Shown here in pieces: positions 1 to 7,854 of a DNA stretch of 64,000 nucleotides. The stretch is from Clostridium sp. HBUAS56010 (GTDB lineage Bacteria; Bacillota; Clostridia; Lachnospirales; Lachnospiraceae): assembly GCF_007115105.1 (NCBI RefSeq), contig NZ_SULJ01000013.1, positions 1 through 64,000 of the forward strand, given 5' to 3'. The first letter of the stretch is position 1. Each line of letters begins with the position of its first letter. The notes under the pieces are model-generated. The model saw only the letters and a list, made by a program, of their open reading frames with translations, was not told where the DNA came from and searched no databases. Both the position numbers and the translations under genes were made by a program.

Positions 1-19
1 TCATTTGTAGTACCTCCTT
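1..19 (-). promoter_or_regulatory. Ribosome binding site and start codon of a leftward gene leaving the window
   Basis: On the minus strand AAGGAGG (13-19) is followed after 8 bases by ATG (4-2), then the window ends. Only the start codon is inside, so the product cannot be named. Upstream on the same strand lie a 6-bp hairpin, GGGGAC/GTCCCC (30-35 with 42-47), which would sit in the 5' leader, and a TATAAT-like -10 at 51-56. No good -35 is visible. Confidence 0.7.
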
Positions 20-141
20 GAATTATGTCGGGGACTTCCCTGTCCCCCAGATTATATATTCCTAATCTGTCATTCGGGCCCTGAACAACAGACTGAAACC
101 TTGCTTGATACCATGTCGTTCTAATTAAGTGTTCAAAACAG

Positions 142-324
142 CTATGGAGAATGGACTATCCGGTATAGATCACCGACCAGCGGCTTTTCTTCAACCATAT
201 CACATGAAGTGCATTCCATTCTAATTGCTATATCGTCAGTTTTTTTATTTTCATAATACCAATTTACATTTTTAATTAAATTTTTTCGGCCTTTTTCATG
301 CACAGCGAAAGGGCACTGCCTCAT
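142..324 (-). CDS. Possible small hypothetical protein (60 aa)
   Basis: A 60-codon frame not recognised from any family. It has two cysteine pairs of interest, an N-terminal QCPF and a central CTSC, which could bind metal. The Shine-Dalgarno is poor (AGG two bases before ATG), and the start codon sits inside a long imperfect inverted repeat (306-358) that would hide it in RNA. Against this, the frame is open over a stretch with no competing gene. It could be real, the remnant of a longer gene, or chance. Confidence 0.3.
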   Translation of the reverse strand: MRQCPFAVHEKGRKNLIKNVNWYYENKKTDDIAIRMECTSCDMVEEKPLVGDLYRIVHSP

Positions 325-361
325 GACCTAAAAATGTTTGTCACAAAGCAATGCCCTTTTT
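306..361. repeat. Long imperfect inverted repeat, terminator-like on the + strand
   Basis: AAAGGGCA-C-TGC and GTCAT on one arm pair with GTGAC and GCA-A-TGCCCTTT on the other, and T7 follows on the + strand. No rightward gene lies upstream, so its role as a terminator is unclear. On the minus strand it covers the start of the 60-codon frame and lies just downstream of the DUF378 gene, where it might protect the mRNA 3' end. Confidence 0.5.
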
Positions 362-379
362 TTCTGATCAATCTTCCTA

Positions 380-589
380 TCAGTCTGCTCTGGCCTCTGA
401 ATGGCCGTAAAAGGTAAGCAGATACAATCCGCAGATACCTACCAGGCCATACACGACTCTGGTAAGCCATGTCATGTTTCCGAAAATAAATGACACCAGG
501 TCAAAATTGAAGAATCCAATGAGTCCCCAGTTTACTGCGCCGATAATGGCAATGGTAAGAGCTGTGTAATTCAATGCTTTATTTCCCAT
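380..589 (-). CDS. DUF378 family small membrane protein
   Basis: A 69-residue protein with two predicted transmembrane helices (about residues 9-28 and 40-60) and the family hallmark GAVNWGLIGFF near residues 17-27. It resembles Bacillus YuzA. Family members are common in Firmicutes and have no known function; a role in the cytoplasmic membrane is all that can be said. The start is ATG with AAGGAGG eight bases upstream. It is transcribed leftward on its own, 53 bases downstream of the MoxR gene, and could be cotranscribed with that operon. Confidence 0.85.
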   Translation of the reverse strand: MGNKALNYTALTIAIIGAVNWGLIGFFNFDLVSFIFGNMTWLTRVVYGLVGICGLYLLTFYGHSEARAD

Positions 590-642
590 AGCACTACCTC
601 CTTTTCTTTCTTATTATGGAGCTATACTTTGGTTTTTATACA

Positions 643-2157
643 CTATTTTCCTAAACTATCAATACGATTTCTTAAATCATCTTCTCTTTCTTTAAATAAA
701 AGAGTTTCATTATACTGATAATATCTCTCGCATTCATACTCTTCCAGAAACTTCACACTATAATACCCGGTGTTTAACTCTGTGACAAAAACAACCATTT
801 CCTGCCCTGCCATAAATGCAGCTTCCATAAAATCAAAGGCATATTCCAGTGCTTTTCCGCCCTCTAAGAGAAGAGTCTCATAGCTTTTGCTTTCTTCAGA
901 AAAAAGCTGACGGATTCGCTGCCAGGAAGTTTCCCCATCAGAATCACCTTCTTTTTTAAGAGTTTCCTCGTAAAAGGCTAAAAGGGTCTCTACATCCCGG
1001 CACAGATAATCCTCCCTGCGGTTCATCAATCCGGCTTTACGCTTTTTATCAGAGGATTCTTTCCATTCTTTTCTTAAATCGGAAAGAGCTTTGACCATGG
1101 ATGATTCTTTCTGATTACCTGTTTCAGGATTCAACTGTTTCAATTGTTCCATCAGCATAGCTGTTTTATCTGCCTGATCTGCAACTCCCCTGAAATGCTG
1201 GGAAAGTCTGGATAAAAGAAGTCCGATTACATTTAATTTTTCATCAAATGGCGCACGTTTTAAACGGTTACACAGGCTTTCCCGAATGGTTCCAGCCAAA
1301 ATTTCATCAATCTGGTAATCGTCCTGATATTTATAGTATAGTTCCAGATAATTTGCAAAATCCTTGGAAATCTTTGGAAATTGAATGTATTGTTGCACTA
1401 CATCCCGGTCTATTTTCTTTTGAAGGCGTTCATAGATCTGGATAAAACGGGATAAATCTTCCCAGCCTCTTGGTGTGGCAAAAAATTTGCCGTCTACCGT
1501 AGATTCAATGCGGAAAAAGTTCTCCGGTCTGGTATTTAAATAAGATATAACCGCAGAGTGAAGGTTGTTGTCATACGCATAGGCTTTCCATACACCAAAA
1601 TCCGCCTCCACATGAACCAGTTTCAGCCGGTCCAGGGTCACCACGTCAAAATCACGGACAGACTTGTTAAATTCAGGGGGATTTCCTGCAGTTACAATGA
1701 CCCATCCCTCCGGAATCCTGTGGTTGCCAAAGGTCTTATATTGGAGGAACTGGAGCATGGTGGGTGCCAGTGTTTCAGACACACAGTTAATCTCGTCAAT
1801 AAAAAGAATTCCTTCTTTTAATCCTGTCTTTTCCATCTTATCGTATACCGAAGCTACGATTTCACTCATGGTATATTCTGTTACCCGGTACTCTTCGTCT
1901 CCAAACTTTTTATCCGTAATAAAAGGCAGTCCCACCGCACTCTGCCTGGTATGATGGGTGATGGTGTAAGCCACCAATCCTACTTTGCACTCTCTTGCTA
2001 CCTGTTCCATAATCTGGGTCTTTCCGACTCCTGGCGGTCCCATAAGAAAAATGGGTCTCTGCCTGAGAGACGGTATTTCATAAGAACCATGGGCATCTTT
2101 TAACAAATAAGCCTCAATGGTATTTTTAATCTCTTCTTTTGCTCGTTTTATATTCAT
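643..2157 (-). CDS. MoxR-family AAA+ ATPase
   Basis: 504 residues. The N-terminal half is a AAA+ module: Walker A GPPGVGKT (40-47), Walker B ILFIDE (117-122), and sensor-1 region TAGNP (156-160) in the MoxR-type context. The C-terminal half (about 270-504) is mostly helical with no recognised domain and could be the lid plus a partner-binding region. MoxR ATPases work as chaperone-like remodellers together with VWA-domain proteins. Here the VWA partner is encoded 14 bases upstream and an LRR protein before that, so all three are probably one operon. ATG start, AGGAG eight bases upstream. Confidence 0.88.
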   Translation of the reverse strand: MNIKRAKEEIKNTIEAYLLKDAHGSYEIPSLRQRPIFLMGPPGVGKTQIMEQVARECKVGLVAYTITHHTRQSAVGLPFITDKKFGDEEYRVTEYTMSEIVASVYDKMEKTGLKEGILFIDEINCVSETLAPTMLQFLQYKTFGNHRIPEGWVIVTAGNPPEFNKSVRDFDVVTLDRLKLVHVEADFGVWKAYAYDNNLHSAVISYLNTRPENFFRIESTVDGKFFATPRGWEDLSRFIQIYERLQKKIDRDVVQQYIQFPKISKDFANYLELYYKYQDDYQIDEILAGTIRESLCNRLKRAPFDEKLNVIGLLLSRLSQHFRGVADQADKTAMLMEQLKQLNPETGNQKESSMVKALSDLRKEWKESSDKKRKAGLMNRREDYLCRDVETLLAFYEETLKKEGDSDGETSWQRIRQLFSEESKSYETLLLEGGKALEYAFDFMEAAFMAGQEMVVFVTELNTGYYSVKFLEEYECERYYQYNETLLFKEREDDLRNRIDSLGK

Positions 2158-2171
2158 GACAGCATCTCCTG

Positions 2172-3491
2172 TTATTGAACGTTTAAATCGTCTTCTGTCA
2201 GTATCACTTTCATTGCCCAGCCTGGAACTGATATGTCCTCATACTGGTCTTCCATAAACACAAAGGCAGTTTCATACGGTGGCATGGAAAGAGGATAGAT
2301 TCCCTTTCCATCGGTAAAATACAATAACCCCCGCAGTTTTTTAAATACACCTTTGTTTAACATGCCATTCACATACTCAAAGGCAGGACGGAAATCCGTT
2401 CCTCCAAAACCGGACAAGGTGAAATGTTCCATATAGTCTTCCATCTCTTCTTTGCTGGTTATGGTCACATCAGAGCGAATCTCTTCATCACACTGAATGA
2501 TGTGAATGTTTACTTTTCTAAAATAACTTTCTGATTCCCCTAAAACGCCGTAAGTCTCCTCCAGAAAAAGTTTAACCAGATCTCCGGATACAGACATAGA
2601 AGTGTCGATAACAATCACAAACTCTTCAATTTTAAATACTTCTCTTGTCTCCAACGGTTCAATCAATGGCATATTTTTATAAAGAGTCATTCCATAAGTA
2701 TAAAAAACAGGATCAAAAGAATCCGGGTCCACTTCCACTTCTTCCCTCAGTACTGCGAATTTCCTTAAAAACCCCTTATAATCATATCGCTCCCGGTTCT
2801 CTGCTTTTACCTGTTCTAAAAGGCTTCTGCCTGACTGGGCATCGTCCTCTCCAAAGGATTCCATCTCGGTCTCCATCTTTTCCCGCATTTCCTGCCATTT
2901 ATTCTGGCGCTGAGTCCGTATTCTGGGTTCTTCCTCTTCATCCCACAGCTCATGGCTGTCCACATAAAACTCTGATGCCATTCTTCCCAGTTCTTCGGTG
3001 GAAAGATTCATGCCCTTTAAATCTTTATAAATTCCCTCTGCAGTGAAGACATTCCGCCTTGCCTTAATTCTTCCGTAAATTTCCCTGCGGTATGCCGACT
3101 GATGGCGATAAACGGACTTGACATAAAAACTGTCAAGAATTGATTCAATGGCAATGTCGCATGACACATCCCAAATCTCTTTTTCCCGGTTTCCCATCTC
3201 GCTTAAATGGCAGAACAGACAATGAAACAGCATATGAAGAAATGCCCGGTTAATTAAAATCCGGCTGCTTCTATAAAGAGAAAACAACAGATCAGGCTGA
3301 TAATAAATCACATAGCCGTCTGTGGAAAACCTGGCACCTGTCCGGTCCGCTTCAAAGACAAAACTGCTCAGTGCCACATCAAGATATCGAAAATTCAGAT
3401 AAAGTTCATTGCGGGCATTCATAAGAATCCGGTGCCCGACCTCTACCTCTTCCAGTTCTTTTATCTGCCTTTCTTTTACCGGATCAATCAT
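2172..3491 (-). CDS. VWA-like protein with degenerate metallopeptidase-like N-terminal domain (DUF2201 type)
   Basis: 439 residues. The N-terminal part resembles the DUF2201 putative metallopeptidase domain: a His-rich segment LHMLFHCLFCH (85-95) followed by the family-typical WDVSCDIAIE (108-117). The HExxH glutamate is replaced by Met87, so peptidase activity is doubtful. The C-terminal part is a VWA fold with a complete MIDAS start DTSMS (296-300), a distal GGTD and a TDG motif, so it likely binds Mg2+ and a protein ligand. MoxR ATPases pair with such proteins. It lies between the LRR and MoxR genes with gaps of 27 and 14 bases. The start ATG has AGGTGAT upstream. Confidence 0.82.
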   Translation of the reverse strand: MIDPVKERQIKELEEVEVGHRILMNARNELYLNFRYLDVALSSFVFEADRTGARFSTDGYVIYYQPDLLFSLYRSSRILINRAFLHMLFHCLFCHLSEMGNREKEIWDVSCDIAIESILDSFYVKSVYRHQSAYRREIYGRIKARRNVFTAEGIYKDLKGMNLSTEELGRMASEFYVDSHELWDEEEEPRIRTQRQNKWQEMREKMETEMESFGEDDAQSGRSLLEQVKAENRERYDYKGFLRKFAVLREEVEVDPDSFDPVFYTYGMTLYKNMPLIEPLETREVFKIEEFVIVIDTSMSVSGDLVKLFLEETYGVLGESESYFRKVNIHIIQCDEEIRSDVTITSKEEMEDYMEHFTLSGFGGTDFRPAFEYVNGMLNKGVFKKLRGLLYFTDGKGIYPLSMPPYETAFVFMEDQYEDISVPGWAMKVILTEDDLNVQ

Positions 3492-3518
3492 GAAATCACC
3501 TGCCTTTCCTGTTTCCCC

Positions 3519-4496
3519 TTACAGAGAAAACACCCTCTTCCTAGCCGGAAACCTCCGCCTCCTTAAATCCATCAAGCGCCCTGATAATTCCGGATTGTCC
3601 CTTTTTGCCGCCATGTCCACCATAGAGTCAAACACCTCCTGGTTCTCGCCGTATTCTCCGGCAAACCAGTAAAACATATCCAGATCCTCTTTTAACGCCT
3701 GTTTTGCAATACTTTCCATATGATCTTTTACATAAGCTTCGTAGATTTCTTTGTCATGCTCCAGCAGCTGCAGGGGAGTATAAAGCCGGTTTACCACAAG
3801 GGAGGCAATCACCCGCTCTGATTCCTGTATCTGGAGATGGGGAAACAAACCATCGTATTTATGAAACTGAAATTCCGCTAAATCAAAACAATAGCGGTAC
3901 ATATGTCCGCATCCGTGCATCTCCCGAATAATAATTCTTGCCGGTGTATGTTCCACAGATTCCTCAAACATCTCCGGAAATAAAAGTCTCGCTTTTCCAT
4001 GGCCGGTATAATAGTTTACATAAAGTTCCTGTCTTAACTCCGATAAAATCACCTTTAAACAGGAACGGGGTCCATCAACCATATGAATATCCAAAGTACG
4101 GACGCCGGTACATCCTGTGAACAGTCCGGAACCAAGATCTTCAATGGAACTAAAACATTCTATGCGCAACAATTCATAGCAATTATAAAACGCATAATTC
4201 CCAATCTTTTTAATGGAAGAAGGAAGGTAAATCTCTTTAAGGGTTTCGCAGCTTACAACCGGAGGAAGTTCCTCCGGATCTGGCCATATGGGATTGCCCT
4301 CTTCATCGCAATAGCGCATCTCCTGTTCCATTGATTCCATTACCTGATCTCTTCCCCAGCCTCCGGAAAACGCATAGGCAGACAGCCCTGTTACTGGCAT
4401 GTCCTGAATCTTCTGGGGAATAATTACAAAACCATTATATCCCCGGTATCCAAGAATTACTATCTCCTGGTTATTTATGACTTGATATAAAAACAT
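3519..4496 (-). CDS. Leucine-rich-repeat (BspA/LRR_5 type) protein
   Basis: 325 residues. Residues about 15-135 carry BspA-like LRR units, for example IYLPSSIKKIGNYAFYNC, a pattern shared with LRR_5 proteins. The rest is charged and helical with no recognised domain. No signal peptide is visible, so it is probably cytosolic, unlike most BspA proteins, and may be the substrate or adaptor of the VWA/MoxR pair encoded just downstream. A longer frame begins at a TTG at 4502, but ATG at 4496 is seven bases from AAAGGA and is preferred. It is the first gene of the operon. Confidence 0.78.
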   Translation of the reverse strand: MFLYQVINNQEIVILGYRGYNGFVIIPQKIQDMPVTGLSAYAFSGGWGRDQVMESMEQEMRYCDEEGNPIWPDPEELPPVVSCETLKEIYLPSSIKKIGNYAFYNCYELLRIECFSSIEDLGSGLFTGCTGVRTLDIHMVDGPRSCLKVILSELRQELYVNYYTGHGKARLLFPEMFEESVEHTPARIIIREMHGCGHMYRYCFDLAEFQFHKYDGLFPHLQIQESERVIASLVVNRLYTPLQLLEHDKEIYEAYVKDHMESIAKQALKEDLDMFYWFAGEYGENQEVFDSMVDMAAKRDNPELSGRLMDLRRRRFPARKRVFSL

Positions 4497-4530
4497 CCTC
4501 AAATCCTTTCAACTAATCATTTAACCTATC

Positions 4531-4559
4531 ATTATAGCAGATATGAAAGGTCACTGCAA
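4531..4559 (-). promoter_or_regulatory. Promoter of the LRR-VWA-MoxR operon
   Basis: Minus-strand -35 TTGCAG (4554-4559), 17-base spacer, -10 TATAAT (4531-4536), 34 bases before the LRR start codon. This is the only good sigma-A-type match upstream of the operon. Confidence 0.7.
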
Positions 4560-4570
4560 TGCCTTTATCA

Positions 4571-4614
4571 TATTTAAAGACCAGCCAAAGCTTTCAAACC
4601 GCTTTGGCTGGTCT
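4571..4614 (-). terminator. Intrinsic terminator of larE
   Basis: A perfect 14-bp stem, AGACCAGCCAAAGC (4578-4591) with GCTTTGGCTGGTCT (4601-4614), loop of 9. On the minus strand it is followed by TTTAAATA. It lies 14 bases after the larE stop. Confidence 0.85.
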
Positions 4615-4627
4615 TATGTTTTAACCT

Positions 4628-5437
4628 TTATTTTGCCTCGTCCAGGGTGGCATTCATACTGCCCATCCGGTATCCGTCCAGATCCATGGTAACATAGGAA
4701 AATCCCAGTTCGTGAAAATACTCTGCAATTTCTTCCCTTTTTGCCAAAAGTTTCTCCAGTTGGGCAGGAATTACTTCGATCCTGGCGATGGTGCCATGAA
4801 TCCGTACTCTTACCTGCCCAAATCCCAGATCAAGCAGCTGCTGTTCTGCCTTATCCACCATGGACAGCTTTTCCCGGGAAATGGTCTCTCCATAGACAAA
4901 CCGGCTGGAAAGGCAGGCAAAGGATTGCTTATCCCAGGTTTTTAATCCAAGCTCCCTGGATAGCTGCCGAATGTCATCCTTTGTCAACTGCGCATGACGC
5001 AGGGGACTTTTTATATGAAGCTCTGCAACAGCAACAAGACCAGGACGGTAATCTCCGTTGTCATCTAAGTTCGAACCTTCAGCGATCTCCCTCATTCCCT
5101 GCTCTTTTGCAATGACTGCAATTTTTTCAAATAATTCGTGCTTGCATAAATAACATCTGTTTTTTGGATTCTTGTCAAATCCTTCGATATCCAGTTCTTC
5201 ACTGTCCACAATAAAATGCCGAATGCCCTCTTCTTTACAGAAATCTTCTGCTTCCTTTAACTCCCGCTCAGGAAATGAGCAGGAGCGGGCTGTTACAGCA
5301 ATCACCTGATCTCCAAGGACTTCGTGGGCTGTTTTTAAAAGAAAGGTGGAATCCACTCCCGATGAGAAGGCAACCGCAAGACTTCCCATCTCTTTTATAT
5401 AAGACCGCAGTGCATCATTCTTTTCCTGTAATGTCAT
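4628..5437 (-). CDS. larE: LarE-type ATP-dependent sacrificial sulfur transferase
   Basis: 269 residues, the usual LarE length. The PP-loop SSGVDS (25-30) binds ATP. Cys175 in SFACLSSR matches the cysteine that Lactiplantibacillus LarE destroys (Cys176) while thiolating the pyridinium-bis-thiocarboxylate precursor of the nickel-pincer (NPN) cofactor. A further pair, CYLC (95-98), is also present. LarB, LarC and the lactate racemase LarA are absent from the window, so the partners are elsewhere or the protein has another thiolation target. Start ATG with AAGGAG six bases upstream. It is monocistronic, with its own promoter and terminator. Confidence 0.87.
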   Translation of the reverse strand: MTLQEKNDALRSYIKEMGSLAVAFSSGVDSTFLLKTAHEVLGDQVIAVTARSCSFPERELKEAEDFCKEEGIRHFIVDSEELDIEGFDKNPKNRCYLCKHELFEKIAVIAKEQGMREIAEGSNLDDNGDYRPGLVAVAELHIKSPLRHAQLTKDDIRQLSRELGLKTWDKQSFACLSSRFVYGETISREKLSMVDKAEQQLLDLGFGQVRVRIHGTIARIEVIPAQLEKLLAKREEIAEYFHELGFSYVTMDLDGYRMGSMNATLDEAK

Positions 5438-5480
5438 AATCGCTCCTTATCAGACAAACCAAACCTCTTTGTTATTGAAA

Positions 5481-5510
5481 ATTATACCAGTGAAACCAGA
5501 CCGGTGTCAA
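5481..5510 (-). promoter_or_regulatory. larE promoter
   Basis: Minus strand -35 TTGACA (5505-5510), 18-base spacer, -10 TATAAT (5481-5486); both hexamers are perfect matches to sigma-A consensus. The larE start codon follows 43 bases later. Confidence 0.8.
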
Positions 5511-5529
5511 TCGTCCTGCCTGACCATCC

Positions 5530-5976
5530 TTACTTTTCTTCTTCACCATAAGATTCTAAATTCTCACACATCCGAAGCAGGACTTTACAAAATATCTCCA
5601 CCTCTTCTTCCGATATATCCTCACAGACAATCCGCTCGAACCGGTCAAATACCTTTCCGATCTCTCTGGCTTCTTCCACACCTTTTTCTGTCAGACAGAT
5701 TAAAAAGGAACGTCTGCAGTCCGGGTTATGCTTTCGCGTCAGTACACCCATCCCTTCCAGTTTATCTAAGTTCCTTGACATGGTAGCTGCTTCAAAATGG
5801 CAGCTTTCTGCCAGTTCCTTCTGCGTTACATGATCTTTTTGGAGAAGGTAGTATAAAATTCTTGCCTGCCCCTGACCAGGTGTCAATCCAAACCCGGACA
5901 ACAGAGGGGAAAATATCTGTTTTCTCGCTCTTTCTCCACGCACCATTAATTCTCTTATATTGTGCTTTTTCATCAT
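5530..5976 (-). CDS. MarR-family transcriptional regulator
   Basis: 148 residues with a winged helix-turn-helix: LTPGQGQARILYYLLQ, then the HTH around HVTQKELAESCHFEAATMSR (48-67) and the wing KHNPDCRRSFLICLTEKG (82-99). It is the last gene of a three-gene leftward operon, 21 bases after the second ABC subunit. By analogy with MarR-type regulators in exporter operons it probably represses this operon by binding the TTGCA repeats at 9614-9633, an inference. Two adjacent ATG codons (5976 and 5973) could start it; AGAGGG lies upstream. Confidence 0.87.
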   Translation of the reverse strand: MMKKHNIRELMVRGERARKQIFSPLLSGFGLTPGQGQARILYYLLQKDHVTQKELAESCHFEAATMSRNLDKLEGMGVLTRKHNPDCRRSFLICLTEKGVEEAREIGKVFDRFERIVCEDISEEEVEIFCKVLLRMCENLESYGEEEK

Positions 5977-5997
5977 TCCCTCTTTTCACAATCCTTC

Positions 5998-7854
5998 TTA
6001 TTCCAGTTCAAACTGTCCCATATGAAGCTGATAATATTTTCCCTGCTGCTCCAGCAGTTCTTCATGATTTCCCCGCTCAATCACTTTTCCCTGCTCCAGA
6101 ACCAGTATGGCATCGGAGTTGCGGACAGTGGAAAGTCTGTGGGCAATTACAAATACAGTCCGGTCTTTCATTAACGCATCCATACCCTTTTCAATCAGCT
6201 TCTCCGTTCTGGTATCAATGGAACTGGTTGCCTCATCCATAACAAGAACCGGGGGCTGGGAGATGGCAGCTCTGGCAATGGCGATCAACTGCCGCTGTCC
6301 CTGGGACAGGTTGCTTCCATCGCTTTCTAACCAGGTTTCATATCCATTTGGCAAACGCCGGATAAAGGAGTCTGCATTGGCAATCTTTGCTGCCTCAAAC
6401 ACATCTTCATCGGTGGCATTCAGCCTTCCGTAACGGATATTATCTGCAATGGTTCCTGTAAATAAATGAGTATCCTGTACAATCAGGGAAATAGACCGCC
6501 GAAGGTCATCCTTTTTAATGTTGCGGATATTAATTCCGTCATAGGTAATGGTTCCATCATTTAATTCATAAAACCGGTTGATTAAGTTAATAATTGTGGT
6601 TTTCCCGGCTCCCGTAGAGCCTACAAAAGCGATCTTCTGACCTGGCTTGGCATAAAGACTGATTCCATTTAATATATTTTTGTCTTTATTGTAGCCAAAC
6701 ACCACATTCTGGAACCGGACATCACCCTTTAATGGAATAAGACGGTGTCCCTGTTTTTCATCCGGCACCTTCCAGGCAAAAGAACCTGTATAAGAATCTG
6801 ACTCAGTAAGGGTTCCGTCTTCTCCTGTTTCCACCCGGCTTAAAGTCACAATCCCCTGATCTTCCTCCGGTTCAACCTCCATCATTTGAAATATCTTCTC
6901 CGCACTGGCAAATGCTACCATAAGGAAATTAACCTGATTGGTAAACTGATTCATGGGCATGGCACTCTGTCTTACATAAACCAGATAAGATGCCAGAGTT
7001 CCCAGGTTAATCAGTCCGGAAAGTGCAAACAGACCGCCCACACAGGCTGAAATGGCATAGTTAATATACGAAAGGGAAACAACGGTTGGAACCGTAATAC
7101 CTGTGTAAGTATTTGCCATGGTTGAAGAGATGCGGAGCTTCTCATTAAGCTCACAAAATTGTTTAAAATCCTGTGCTTCGTGGCGGAAAATCTTTTCTAC
7201 CTTCTGACCTTCTACCATCTCTTCCACAAAACCGTTCATATTGCCCAGATTCTTCTGCTGCTGTACAAAATATTTTTTGCTAAGTCTTCCATTTCTCCGG
7301 ATATAAATAATCATAACCAAAAGGAAGAATACAACAATCAAAGACAGTCTCACATCAAGAATCACCAGCATCACAACCGTTCCGACTGATGTGATAAAGC
7401 TTTGGATCAGCAAGGTAAAGCTGTTATTAAGCGCCTCGGAAATGGTATCTACATCATTGGTAAAATGACTCATTAATTCCCCATGGGTGTGGGTGTCAAA
7501 GAATTTCAAAGGCAGTTTCTGGGTGGAACGGAATAAATCCATCCGGATTTCTCCCACCACCTGCTGGGATATATGGACCATCATCCGGTTATAGAAAAGG
7601 CAGGAAATGGCTCCGGCAAGATACACCAGCCCCATCACGGTGATCATACGGACCAGCCCAGGAATGTCTCCGGGAATAATGTAGTTATTGATTGCCGGTC
7701 TCAAAAGATAAGTGCCTGCGATTCCAGATAGTGCACTGATGCACACAAAAACAGAGATACATAATACAGATATCTTATGTCGCCCCAGATATTTCAGAAG
7801 ATGAATCAGGGTTTTTTTCGCATTTTGAGGCTTTGCACGTCCTGTGGTTCTCAT
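5998..7854 (-). CDS. ABC exporter, fused permease/ATPase, catalytically complete subunit
   Basis: 618 residues: six-helix ABC_membrane domain (about 30-325) followed by a nucleotide-binding domain with Walker A GSTGAGKTT, signature LSQGQRQL and Walker B VLVMDEATSSID, with the catalytic Glu present. About 35 extra residues separate the two domains. The first codons overlap the end of the partner gene by four bases (ATGA), so translation is coupled. Together they form a heterodimeric exporter of the BmrCD/TM287-288 type, in which this subunit supplies the canonical Walker B. Substrate unknown; drugs, lipids or peptides are possible. Confidence 0.88.
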   Translation of the reverse strand: MRTTGRAKPQNAKKTLIHLLKYLGRHKISVLCISVFVCISALSGIAGTYLLRPAINNYIIPGDIPGLVRMITVMGLVYLAGAISCLFYNRMMVHISQQVVGEIRMDLFRSTQKLPLKFFDTHTHGELMSHFTNDVDTISEALNNSFTLLIQSFITSVGTVVMLVILDVRLSLIVVFFLLVMIIYIRRNGRLSKKYFVQQQKNLGNMNGFVEEMVEGQKVEKIFRHEAQDFKQFCELNEKLRISSTMANTYTGITVPTVVSLSYINYAISACVGGLFALSGLINLGTLASYLVYVRQSAMPMNQFTNQVNFLMVAFASAEKIFQMMEVEPEEDQGIVTLSRVETGEDGTLTESDSYTGSFAWKVPDEKQGHRLIPLKGDVRFQNVVFGYNKDKNILNGISLYAKPGQKIAFVGSTGAGKTTIINLINRFYELNDGTITYDGINIRNIKKDDLRRSISLIVQDTHLFTGTIADNIRYGRLNATDEDVFEAAKIANADSFIRRLPNGYETWLESDGSNLSQGQRQLIAIARAAISQPPVLVMDEATSSIDTRTEKLIEKGMDALMKDRTVFVIAHRLSTVRNSDAILVLEQGKVIERGNHEELLEQQGKYYQLHMGQFELE

